Source: Eucalyptus grandis
Lineage: Eukaryota; Streptophyta; Magnoliopsida; Myrtales; Myrtaceae
NCBI RefSeq assembly: GCF_016545825.1
Contig: NC_052617.1
Location: forward strand, 51,465,382-51,529,381
DNA length: 64,000 nucleotides
Direction of reading: 5' to 3'
Made by a program: the position numbers and the translations under genes. This document shows, in pieces, positions 1 to 22,059 of this stretch. The notes beneath the pieces are model-generated. The model did not search any database. It was not told where the DNA came from and saw only the letters and a program-made list of their open reading frames with translations. How positions within the stretch are numbered: the stretch's first letter is position 1; the number at the start of each line of letters is the position of its first letter.

Positions 1-1199
1 AGATCGAGACCCTATATCGAAGAGTTTAATATTTCATGGTAATGTTGCAATCATTCAGGTCGTGAGGACAATCCATCCATTTACCCAGGCTTTGTCAATT
101 TGTAATGCAGAAACTAGATAAGACTAATTTGAAATGACAGACAATGCGAGATTCTCGTTCCTTATGTTTATTTTCGAATCTCCACTGGGCCGAGGGAGTC
201 TAACATATGAATGAACATGAGACTGGAGATAGCAGGATCATTGAGGAAATTTAAAATAAAATCGAGCGCAAGGATACAAATTCAATATTAAATATGAGTA
301 ATGCTACAGGAGTGCTATACTGAGACAATCTACCAAATTTGATTCACCAAATATTTCGTTGGGCTTGCATGGATTGTTATGTAAATCCACAAATTGTTAG
401 TTTGCCTTTTCAATACGTGGAGCATTACTCACCAAACGTATAGCTGAGACCACGAAGGCGAGAACAATTTTCTGAATCAGCTACCCTTCTCAAAGTTCCA
501 AATACTCATTAACTTCGAGGGAAATCTACACAACTTCACGCTTCTGCTCTTTAGGCATGATATAAACTCACAGGAAATCAATTACTCTCCTAGATCTCGA
601 GTCACATGTTTAATCCTTGAGCTCTCATCCCAGCAGTCTGCAGACATTCAGCAGCAGATCATCATTGACGCGCAAAACCGGCATTTCAATTGGTGGATCG
701 ATCTGGTATATCCACAATGGAGATGTTACGATTGCTCTTGAAGCACAGTTACTGCACTTATCTGCAGCAAATACGCGAAGCTTCATGTTATCTACTCATT
801 GAGATTAACATCGCATAGTAACAAGGCATATTTAGCCCAACGTTACTAGAAAACACTATTTCATTAGCGATTCGCTTTTTGGTACACCGGCGATTTGGTT
901 TGTTGAAATGAGTATTCTCAAACGTTTCGATGCAATAATCAGATTACATGCAGAGTACATGTTTTATAACCTATTAACCTAGATATGTTAGAAGTAAATT
1001 ATATTATCTCTACTAATATTTAATATAACCAAAAAAAAAAAAAATCATGTCTTACCCTAACTCTTATGATCAAAAGAAGCCTTCTCCAGTCGAACCACAT
1101 TTTTGACAAGGGACATTCCGCTTTACCATTTTCATTCCACCGGAGCGATCCATGCTCTGCGCAACCTATCTTTAGCATGGTGTTTGTAAGCTTCGACCA
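1..1199. other. Gene-poor flank downstream of the PPR gene
   Basis: No convincing coding region is visible. The longest open frame (617-802, plus) has no recognisable motif. The stretch holds AT-rich sequence and an A-run near 1030-1043. It lies 3' of the minus-strand PPR gene, so its right edge should contain that gene's 3' UTR and poly(A) site, which I cannot place exactly. Confidence 0.5.
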
Positions 1200-2525
1200 T
1201 CAAGAACCTTCCTCTGATTTTGGTGCCAGCTCTGCCCTAGGCTTCGGGGAAAGACCTTTCGCAAGCATCTCCTCATCATACCTTCGAGCCATATCTATCA
1301 TACCTTTATCCACCAAAGCATCGATCAAGGCATTGTATGCAGATTCATCGGGGCTGGCTCCTAGTTCTTCCATCTTATTCCATAACATTAAGACAGGCCT
1401 GAGAAATCCCCACCTCTCAAACTTCCTCATGAGCATCACATATGTGTCCATCCTAGGATCGATCCCGCTCCCGATCATCCTATCAAACAATCTTAGTATC
1501 TCTCTAGGCTTCTCCAAAGACCCAAAAATGCAGTTATATGTGACCACATTCGGCTTACAACCCCTTCTGCGCATTTCATCGAGCATCTCATACGCATCCT
1601 GGACCCTGCCTTTCTCACACAAGAGCTTGATGATGATGTTGTATGTCACCACGCTGGGCTCATAACCCAATTCTCTCATCTCCCTACACAACCGAATGGC
1701 AAAGTCCACGCCTTCCGAGAGCCCGATGGCACGAATGACCGTGTTATATGCCACAACATCGAGCTTAATCCCCTTCCTCTTCATCTCTTTGTAAAGCTTC
1801 ACAGCCTTCCATGGCTTACGTCGCCTGCATTCAATGTCCATGTAAATCGAGTACGAATGCAAGTCCTTCTTAATGCCCTGTTTGTCCATCTCTTCCCAAA
1901 ACTCCCTGCACTTACTCCACCACCCAATCTTGAACCACCCGCGAAGAATCATGTTACAGATCCTCGTCTTATCCACATCGAAACCCAAATCTCCCTTCTC
2001 GTCCTTGCCGAAGCAGAGTTCGTGAGCTTCCACCACATGCTTGTACTCACACAAGGCGTCCACGAAATTGTAATACCCCGTCTCGTCCTTGAGCCCGAAC
2101 TCATCGAGCCTACGGTACGTCTTGGCGGCTTCATCGACCAGATGGGCACTCACGTACCGCTTGAACATGATCCGGAAGGTGACGTGATCAGGGAAGGAGA
2201 GGGGGTCGTCTCGCATCCGGTCGATCAAGCCCCAGGAGAGGTCGAATTCGAAGAACTTACCCAAGATGTCGATCATGCGGTTGTAGGTGTCGGTGGTGTG
2301 CTGGAAGCGGCGCTGCCGCGCGGCCCAGTCGAAGAAGTCGAGGGCTTTCTTCCAGTCGTTGGCGTAGCCGGCGAGGGCGTCGCAGACGGAGGCGGGCGAC
2401 AGGTCTGGGGGGGCCGAGGCGGGGTGCGGAGACGAGGAGAGGGAGAAGCTGCGGAGGAGGAGGAGCCTGACGGGAGGGAGGAGGAGGAGGAGGAGGGAGG
2501 GCGGGGTGGGAAGCGTTCGGATCAT
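1200..2525 (-). CDS. P-class pentatricopeptide repeat protein, At1g80550-like, probably mitochondrial
   Basis: A single uninterrupted 441-residue frame. The first ~40 residues are rich in Leu, Arg and Ser with almost no acidic residues, as in an organelle-targeting presequence. From about residue 78 onward some ten degenerate 35-residue PPR units follow, with hallmarks such as VVAYNTVIRAIG, VVTYNIIIKLLCEKGR and ESAYNALIDALVDKGMIDMA. No E, E+ or DYW tail is present, so it belongs to the P class, whose members bind organelle RNA and affect its stability, splicing or translation. The central part (ILRGWFKIGWWSKC, SYSIYMDIECRRRKPWKAVK) matches my memory of Arabidopsis At1g80550, annotated as mitochondrial. 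The start is the first Met of the frame, directly before the basic leader. Intronless structure is normal for the family. The RNA target is unknown. The 5' half is GC-rich, which produces long antisense shadow frames. Confidence 0.93.
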   Translation of the reverse strand: MIRTLPTPPSLLLLLLPPVRLLLLRSFSLSSSPHPASAPPDLSPASVCDALAGYANDWKKALDFFDWAARQRRFQHTTDTYNRMIDILGKFFEFDLSWGLIDRMRDDPLSFPDHVTFRIMFKRYVSAHLVDEAAKTYRRLDEFGLKDETGYYNFVDALCEYKHVVEAHELCFGKDEKGDLGFDVDKTRICNMILRGWFKIGWWSKCREFWEEMDKQGIKKDLHSYSIYMDIECRRRKPWKAVKLYKEMKRKGIKLDVVAYNTVIRAIGLSEGVDFAIRLCREMRELGYEPSVVTYNIIIKLLCEKGRVQDAYEMLDEMRRRGCKPNVVTYNCIFGSLEKPREILRLFDRMIGSGIDPRMDTYVMLMRKFERWGFLRPVLMLWNKMEELGASPDESAYNALIDALVDKGMIDMARRYDEEMLAKGLSPKPRAELAPKSEEGS

Positions 2526-4944
2526 TCTTTGCCTTGCTGCTGGAACTGAAGCGAAAGCAAGGCTCCCATGAATGCGAGGAAGAAGGAGAAGAAAGAGGGA
2601 GTGTGAAGTGTGGTGCCACCGTGCCGTGCCGCCCCTTTCGCCCCGGGATCAATGAATGGGCCGGGCCAATGGGAGCAATTGGACTAAGCTAATAATTTCA
2701 AACAGTCTTTTCACTCTTTTTATTATTATTATTATTATTATTATTTTTCTTCTTCTTTTTTTTCCTTAGCATTTCAAAATTCAATTAATGTTTAAGGCCA
2801 ACACCTAAAATCTTTCAAAACATACAAATGGCGAATTTGAAAATATTTTCCTACTATTTCATTTGAGAAATTCCAGAGGAAAATAGTAAGGCTGCGTTTG
2901 ACAATTAAAATAAAATTCAGGATATGATATGATTTATTCTATCTTACGTTTGGTGTTTGTTCAAGATAAGATAAAGTCGGATATAAAGAGGATATAAGCC
3001 GAAGAAAATTATTTTAGGAGGAAGGTGGGATAAATGTGGATATGATTTTTAATATTCATAAAATCTTTCAACACGTACAAATGGTGAATTTGAAAATGTT
3101 TTCCTATTATTTCTTTTAAGAAATTCCAGAGGAAGATAGTGAGTGCTTTCTTTTCCGGAAATCAAATAAAATTTCAGCAACGCCACCTTGTTTTCCTTTA
3201 AATGGAGAGCTCTTATAAGTACATTTTACTGGTGAAATTACGTACCCACTCCTATTCATTTTCCTTGCTGAATTGATTTTAGAACATGATCTCACACACA
3301 GGGCTAACATTGAAATTAAAACAGACATTGTCTCCTATTGTAATGAACATACAAAATTTATAAAGCTACAAGATGGTTGCTATAAGTTGGATTTCCTTAA
3401 CATTATTAGTGTTTTGGGTTCAAGAATGTGCTCAGAATCATTGCCTAAATCAATTCTTGGCTAATCTATGAGGTGCTCATTTTGGTAGGTGACTAGCAAG
3501 TTCCTAAATGACCTCACCGCTGAGAAATCTATCGAAATGAGATAGTTTAGCACAATTGTGATGCTTACATAAAAGCTGGAGGTAAAAATTAACTTCAAGC
3601 AAAAGGAGAGAACTCTTTAGGCAGAAGATGAAGCTATTCTTACTATATCGAATTTTCCTTTGGTTAAATTAAATTTAGCGCCCGTGTTTGTCATTCATAA
3701 ACAAAATATTAAAAAGCTACGCTGAAAAGGTGATGGACATTCTGGTAAAAAAAGGTTTAAAAACCTGTCATTCTAGTCATCATATAAATGCTTCTTGAAA
3801 CCCGAGCGAGCTTCCATTTAGTTACATTGTGTTTAACGTTATACTACTTATACGACATATTTCTTTTCACCCTCTAAAAGTTTTACTTTCCAAATCTCTT
3901 GATTTTTCAAAAGATTCAAATTTTTCACTTTCTTTTGTCGTCCAAACGTAGTGATCCCGTTAGTACCATGGCACAACCTTTGTTGAAGTTGACAATCTTT
4001 TTTTTTTTTTTTTTTCTCAATTATTATTAATTTCTTCTTCTTTTTTCATATCATAAGCCAATGACCCTTGCTTAGACCAGGTGAAGGCCTTCATGCTCTT
4101 GTGGGCCACAAGTGAAGGCCGTGAGCCTAGCCCATTGCCTTATTCAGGAGAGGGGCAATGCCCTCACTTGTGGCCGGCGAGGATTGGCCAAACATCTCAC
4201 GGGCCTAAAGTTAGGAGGAAAAAAAAATTCATAAATTCATATATATATATTTATAAAAAAATGTCCACGTTGGTACCCATTATATCATTTAACCAATATA
4301 TCATTTAACTGGTCGACATTGACTAAACCACAACTTCAATGATTTTAGACCAAATTGTTCGGAATGACTAAATTGGCAATTTGTCAAAAGATTCGAGACA
4401 AAATTGACCAAATTAAAAAGTTTAAAATAAGCATAAAAACAATATATTTATGACATTTTTGGTAATTTTCCCTACATTTTCCACATGTAACATCCACACA
4501 CTACCATATGGCAATATCTATTTCATTCATTCCAACCGGCACACTATAAGTATCTCCAAAACAATGCATATGGAAACTCAAATTCATCACATTAATAGAG
4601 CTCTCTTTTTCTCTATATATTTTGACAAGGTCGAGTCTATATAGTCCACTCCTCTCAAGCTCTCTCTTTCTTCGTCCAAGTCACCATCTTCCTCCTTTCA
4701 TTCCGACCAATTTGATCTCATCCTTTTTCTATCCTACCACTAAAAATAATCTGTATATACCTCACCATCCATTCATATCAAGGTACTATTATCACTTCTA
4801 CCACTTAAAAATTGAAAAGGTCAGTATTGAATAGCACGAAATTTTGACTCGATGAGCGTTGACTAGGGTTCATTAGACAAATGCCTAAATGGATTTGTCT
4901 CCTCATTCTTTTTTTAGCGGGCTCAATTCCGACTAAACCTGTCA
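2526..4944. other. Intergenic, AT-rich, microsatellites and MITE-like fragments
   Basis: Upstream side of the PPR gene. It contains a (TTA)n run at about 2720-2745, a T-run near 4001-4016, and a patch at 2892-3010 (gctgcgtttgacaattaaaa) resembling the ends of the element at 37.67-38.35 kb. No gene is supported; open frames here are short and compositionally biased. Confidence 0.4.
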
Positions 4945-5710
4945 AATGGATAAGTTAGGTCAAGTTTGAGTCGGGTCTTAAATGGTCCAATCCAAATCGA
5001 CTCATTTAATCTGTTTATGACTCATTTATCGTAGTGTAAATTTTTTTACCTATACCCAACTCGATCTATATCTAACCCATTTAATTATACGTAAGAAAAA
5101 TTATTTTTTTTATGTTTTTTAAAAAAGGGTATTGCTAAAATACTTTTATGCAATACAAATTTAATGAACAAAAATTATAATTTTTTTTAAAATTGAATTT
5201 TTAATTATTTTTATTTTTTAAAAATATAATTTTAACTTTTCTTTTGCCTAGCTTGCCCGAGCTAATTGGTCGAGTCTCGCCAAATCGATGAGGCTCGAGC
5301 CTTGCTAGACATCGTGAGGCCTCCACCTTGCCAGATTTGGCGAGCTTGAGCTCTCTCGATGCCAGCGAGCTCGAGTCTCGCTTGGTCGATCGCCGGCCAT
5401 CGCCATGCTGGCCATTGACAAAGATTAGGAAGAAGAAAGAAAAAAAGAAAAAGAAAAAAGAAATATATAATTTTGATTTTTATAAAATAATATCTTTATA
5501 AAGTCAAAGATGAAAGAGAGAGATTGTGAGGCTTGAGTTGGAAATGAGTTCAAAGTCCAATCTATTTAAGCCCCATTTATCCAAATTATTTAATTTTTAA
5601 ATCCATTCGACTAGTCTCTTCAAAAAGTAAGTGATCCATAAATGACATATTTATGATTTAAATAGGTCACATATGGGTTTAAGACCTATTTTGACACTTC
5701 TAATTCCAAA
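4945..5710. mobile_element. Candidate MITE or other non-autonomous DNA transposon
   Basis: The left edge reads cctgtcaaatggataagtta and the right edge reads gacctattttgacacttcta. These are roughly inverted relative to each other (gtcaaaa...taggtc against gaccta...ttgac). The interior has AT-rich arms around a more GC-rich core of gaggctcgag-type words at 5250-5410. The same composition recurs at 21.5-21.7 kb and 36.9-37.2 kb. No transposase frame is present, and no target-site duplication could be fixed by eye. Confidence 0.35.
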
Positions 5711-7520
5711 CTAGCAAACTCATGACTTGAATTACTTCCCAAAAGCACGTATCTTCCGGACACATTGAGAAACACCTTCTATCGAGCAAACCAGACATGG
5801 ATGGTCTGATGAGATTCTGTTCATCAGTTATCTATTGCGAGATACCCCTTGAATAATTCATTTGAAAGCCTGAATTTAGCGATGGAACAATTGTTCCGCA
5901 TTCCTCGCCTACCACCTAGAACTCAATAGTTGAATTCCGTGCATTTTTAGAGATCGGCTTAGTAACAAATTTACTAAATTAAAAGTCTTAAATAGAAAGA
6001 GATTAAAAAAGGAAAGATATCTTGATACCCAACCGAAAAGAGAAGCAACCAAATGTGGAGAGTGTCGAGAGTAACCCGCGTGCACGAATCGTTGAGATTG
6101 AGAACCGACTGAAGCAGGGAGCAAATTTCACGTTTAGATTGAACTGGGCCTGAGAAATCTTACGGGTACATTCGAAACTTCGCGGAAATGAGCAAAGAAT
6201 TCCAATAAAATAGCCGTGCACTATAGTTTTTATTCAATTACAATAACTAGACCAATTAAAATGATTCACACTTAATTTGATTGTAGTTCATACAAAAACA
6301 ATTAAAATAACTCCACCACCGTATTCTTTATTTCTGAAATGTAATTATAGTATAATCTAATAATAAATGATATACTTTGTTGTAATTATAGGGGCAAATA
6401 CTACAAAAAAAAAAAAAAAAAAACCTCAAATTATGCCCACTCTTATATGAGTACCCAAAATTTTTTTTTATGTCACAAAAAATCCCTAACTTATCGACAC
6501 AAATACTCCTAACTTTTCTTTTGTTTTGCAAAAAAACGAAAATTCAAATTTATACATATGTGGCATATATATAATATACACACATTATTTATTTCAGTTT
6601 CAGTCAATGTATACTTGTCACACCGGTATAAGTTCTGGATTTTTAAAAATACAAAAAAAGGGGTTTGCTCAAGTGAAGTTACCATGCGATTCTGTTCAAG
6701 GAGAGGTTCTATTTTTTACCCTAGATTTATGCACTTTTCAACTTTTGTTTGCACGACAAATTTTATATATATATTAGTTTTCAGTTTTCTTATCAAGTCA
6801 TTGAACTTGTTGAATATTCTAATCAATCCCTAACGATACCAATCCCAATCAATTCAAGTTGACATGGCCATCCAATCATGTTGGAGTATGATGAGAAACC
6901 GATTTTCTTTCCATGGTGGCTTGTCATGCAGAGGCAAAAATTCTCGAAGGTGGCTTGTTCAAAGAAGCAAAATTCAGGTCACTTGTTTACCGTGTCTCGT
7001 CCACGGAGGCAAACTTTCTTTCCATGTTATACTTCGGTATGGCCCAACGGCCATCGTAGATCCGCATCGATCGGAATGGGATGCCAGAGGCATTTCATTA
7101 AAAAAAATTCAAAGGCAAGTTCAATGACTTGATTAGATGCATTGGGAGTGCAACGACTCGATAGCCAAAAGCGGGGCAATTCGATAAACAAAAAATGAAA
7201 ATATTCCTTTGTTTAAAATGAAGAAGAAGTTGCGACCCGAAACCGTTGAGCATACTTTAGTCTCTCCGACACCTATTTTGCATTTTAAATTGGACGACGA
7301 TGATTCTTTAGACGTCCTTGGTAAGAACCGTGATCCCCGTTATAATAGGAGCAATTACGCAGAATTCATGAGCCGATAACAAATGGACCGTCGTCAAGCA
7401 AAAGCTTGAACCGGAAGATCCGGCCCATGACCCGTTTATGCCGAAGGTGGTCCTGACCCGCAACCGCCTCCATCTTTCGGACGCTAACTTCGACTGCAAA
7501 GTTGTCAAATGCCATTGCTC

Positions 7521-7559
<39 letters not shown>

Positions 7560-7823
7560 CAATGCCATGCTCGATACAGTCTATAGAGTCATGCCATTCG
7601 ACGTGGCTGCACATGACTCTCGGGAATAGCCTCGAGCTATCTTGAACCACCATTCTTCCCTCTCGATCTCCTCCTTCGAGCTCAGCTCACGTTGCGGCTC
7701 CGTGTAGAGAGGTGCCATGGCTTGATAAAGCGACACAATCCAGAGATTTCCTAAGTGAAGGTCGTAATCAATCTATATCTCGAAATCTTAGGATTTTTTT
7801 GAGTGTTTTAAGTGATGCGCTAT
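5711..7823. other. Intergenic between PPR and PRP8; (GA)n microsatellite
   Basis: A pure (AG)n tract runs 7524-7557, and an A-run occurs near 6405-6422. The open frames at 5909-6221, 6526-7132 and 7308-7653 overlap in several frames and show no recognisable domain. The frame around 7380-7520 has somewhat coding-like composition, but I recognise nothing and it ends in the GA repeat. Confidence 0.4.
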
Positions 7824-7824
7824 A

Positions 7825-8073
7825 TGTTAATTGTATAACATTGTAATAAATACAGGTAGATGATAATTGGGGAGATGCAATCTCCACCATTAGATCGAGA
7901 GGAGATCTACGGCTACAATTAACTTTGTATTTGTATATATAAGGGTCTCATGTTTTATTTGTATATCATTTACAAGTGCAATACATTTAGAGATCCTCTG
8001 TCTAGAGTTTAAGAAAGGAGGCTGACTTGAGAAGACCTTTGCACGGAGACCTAACTTGTGAACTTCAATAACA
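7825..8073 (+). repeat. Possible short solo-LTR-like sequence in the PRP8 promoter
   Basis: The stretch starts tgttaattgtataaca and ends cttcaataaca, that is 5' TG..CA 3' with TGTTA/TAACA-type termini. In between lie a TATA box, a polyadenylation-like segment and a copia-like layout of about 250 bp. The flanking pentamers (ctata and aattt) do not match, so no target-site duplication confirms it. It could be an old solo LTR or ordinary promoter DNA. Confidence 0.25.
7934..7943 (+). promoter_or_regulatory. TATA box, likely for PRP8
   Basis: TATATATAAG lies about 280 bp upstream of the PRP8 start codon. A pyrimidine-rich stretch and a possible 5' UTR intron follow (potential acceptor caacag near 8178). 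The position is plausible for a plant promoter with a 200-250-nt leader. Confidence 0.4.
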
Positions 8074-8223
8074 AATTTTCAGGTGTGTTCTTCTAATTCT
8101 CCTCCTTTATCATTATCTGTTGATTGTTTGTTCGCATCATTTTTTTCCTGAAATTGGCATATGATTCCTACCAACAGCCGCGCGGTTCGACCTGCCGGGG
8201 GGTTTTCCTAGGGTTTTGGAGTC

Positions 8224-19841
<11,618 letters not shown>

Positions 19842-19860
19842 ATATTTATAGAACTCCTTT

Positions 19861-20300
19861 TGTCACACCCCAAATTCTACCAAAATGGGGTATGACGCGG
19901 TTGTCCTTCCACTCAAAGGACACGACCTCAAACCACCTAAATTCCAACTCCCAAAAGTCTCCGGCGATGATGCTCTCACTCTAATGGCTACTAACCAAGA
20001 GATTTGAAAAGATTGGAAAAGAGAGGAGTGAGCAATCACAGCAAAGTGAGTAGTATATTTTTTTTAAGCAAATTGAGCATGTACATGTATACAAAGCAAT
20101 ACCAAAGTTTCATAATCCAAACTCAATGTATAAAATATATATTAACAAAGCTTTGTACAAGTCAGTTTGATCGTTTGACCGTTGGATTCCGTGTGATTGA
20201 TTTAGCTCTAGTCAATAGGAGATATTTCTCCGAAAGGTTGTTTCTACGGTTTTAAGTTTTTCAACGTCCCATTGCTTTCTGTAGATGTCACTGAATTAGC
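19861..20300 (+). repeat. LTR-like sequence just past the PRP8 stop
   Basis: Twenty bases after the PRP8 stop codon the sequence becomes tgtcacaccccaaattctac, a start typical of plant LTRs. AAAAGATTGGAAAAGAGAGG-type sequence follows. No matching 3' terminus with a pentamer duplication of ccttt was found, so the end coordinate is approximate. If real, the PRP8 3' UTR and poly(A) signal are partly supplied by the element. Confidence 0.3.
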
Positions 20301-21240
20301 AACAGTACGAGCTTAGCTAGAGTTTTCTTGTGTTTTTATATACGGTCGGCATAGTATGGAACTTGTCTTCGCAAGTTGTTTCCCCAAATACATCGGAACA
20401 AACTCAAATGTGTAAACAGGAGATAAGGAAAACACTGAATTCTGCCGGAGATGCAAATTTTCATATGATTGTAGAGAGAGACCGAGTGAGGGAGGGAGGG
20501 AGGGATGATTGTTATATTCGAATCTAAGGGAAGAAGAACTTGTAACTCGCTTTAACTGCCATGGAAAGAAATTTGAAGGGCAAGAGTCTTTGATGTTCCA
20601 AAATGTTGGAAAAGAGTCTTTGAAGAAAAATGGAAGTGACTGGAGTCTCGTTTTCATGGTCACGCTCGCACCCGTCTGGACCAGGCCTATTTGCTTTTTT
20701 CCCCGGTAGTCAAAAAATAGAATTAAATGACAATTCGCATGATTCATTGGCACAGTTAATCTCGTCCTTTTGCTGATCCCGAATCATGTTGATCTGTCAA
20801 AGCTATGAACTGTTCGGTGACCAGGCGTTTCCGCTTCTCTCTCTCTCTCTCTCTCTCTCTTTTCTGTGGCAGAAACCATCCAGAACACCAGCGAAAGCAT
20901 TACTGAAGCAGAAACCAAAGCCAACCCAACATAGATCCACTTTTACTACAGAGCCTCGGGCCAGGACAATGATCCATTTCGACTTGACGGAAGGCCTCTC
21001 GAAAGAAAGAGCAGTCTTGTTAGTCAACAAGGGATGGACCGTATAAGCCGTAGCTTACATTGACGATGACCGTCATCTGGTCAGAGAATACGGGTGTCGA
21101 GCGGCCCACTGAAGTGCAAAGATTATTTGCTGAGACCTCAGAGACGTATTTCAGCCCCATTCCAGCGCCAAATTATCGTCGCTGTGTTCTCTGCAAACTC
21201 TGTACTAGAAAATCATCCATAGCCTTCTCAATTGCCAATT
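20300..21240. other. Intergenic, (CT)n microsatellite, no gene recognised
   Basis: This stretch contains a (CT)n tract at 20837-20861 and a gagggagg run near 20488-20505. Overlapping frames at 20313-20753 and 20786-21046 lack recognisable domains and are interrupted by the simple repeats. I see nothing else here. Confidence 0.4.
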
Positions 21241-21269
21241 AAGTATACACGACCCTTAAAAGGTTCAAA

Positions 21270-21978
21270 AATATGAGGAATTTTTTTTTTTTAATTCGGT
21301 CATAAACCTTTTTACTCGTGATAATTAAGTTCTAAATCTTTTCGAGGTTTGCCAATTGAGTCAATCTACCCAATTATGGCTGGAAATTACTCAAAATGAA
21401 AGCTAGTCAATCTATGTGATGTTGACATTTTTTAATAATATTTTATTTTATCTTTTTTTTTTTTTTTTATTTTTTTCTTTCCTTCTTCCTCTAAAGCTTG
21501 GCAATCAGCCAGAGGTGAGGGTCAACGAGGCTCGTGCTGGTGGCCAGTGGGGTGAGCTTCGCCATAAGTAGGGCAAGTCGACCTTGCCCAGCGAAAGCAA
21601 GGTCAAGCCTTGCCAAAGGCAAGCGAGGCTTACCCAAGGCTAGTGAAGTCAATGTCACCAGCCCTCACCTCTAGCCAATTGTTGGCCACCATTGAGGCCC
21701 AATAACTGGCTAGAGGAAGAAGGGAAGGAAAAAGATAAGAAAATAAAAAATAAATAAAAAGATAAAAAATATTAAAATATTATTTAAAATTGTTCACGTA
21801 TGTTGACTGTGTCATATAAGATGGCACGAGTCCACATCATTTACATTAGTGATTTCTTACAAAAATTGGCCAAAATGACTCAATTGGCAAAATGTGAAAA
21901 ATGTTTATGATTCAATTGATATAATTAAAAGGTTTATGACAGAACTAATAAATATGCAATAGATTTATGATTCTTTGT
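21270..21978. mobile_element. MITE-like element abutting block A
   Basis: The left arm (ttcggtcataaacctttt) and right arm (aaaaggtttatgacagaact) are inverted relative to each other over about 15 bases. The core at 21480-21730 carries a second inverted pair: cttcctctaaagcttggcaa with gccagaggtgaggg, against ccctcacctctagcc with ctggctagaggaagaag. There is no coding capacity. Its right end coincides with the start of the duplicated block. Confidence 0.5.
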
Positions 21979-22059
21979 ATAATTTCCCTATCAAAGATAT
22001 ATGAACTACTCCATATTGGACTAGCTAAGTAAACAAACGACTCTCATCAAAACGAATAA

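Noticed and set aside
1066..2549. Long plus-strand open frames opposite the PPR gene (1066-1665 and 1857-2549)
   Set aside because: They are antisense shadows of a GC-rich, well-conserved PPR frame and show no domain.
19861..20780. Complete solo LTR downstream of PRP8 with a ccttt target duplication
   Set aside because: A second ccttt-bearing site near 20765 is not preceded by a CA terminus, so the full element is not supported; only an LTR-like start is reported.
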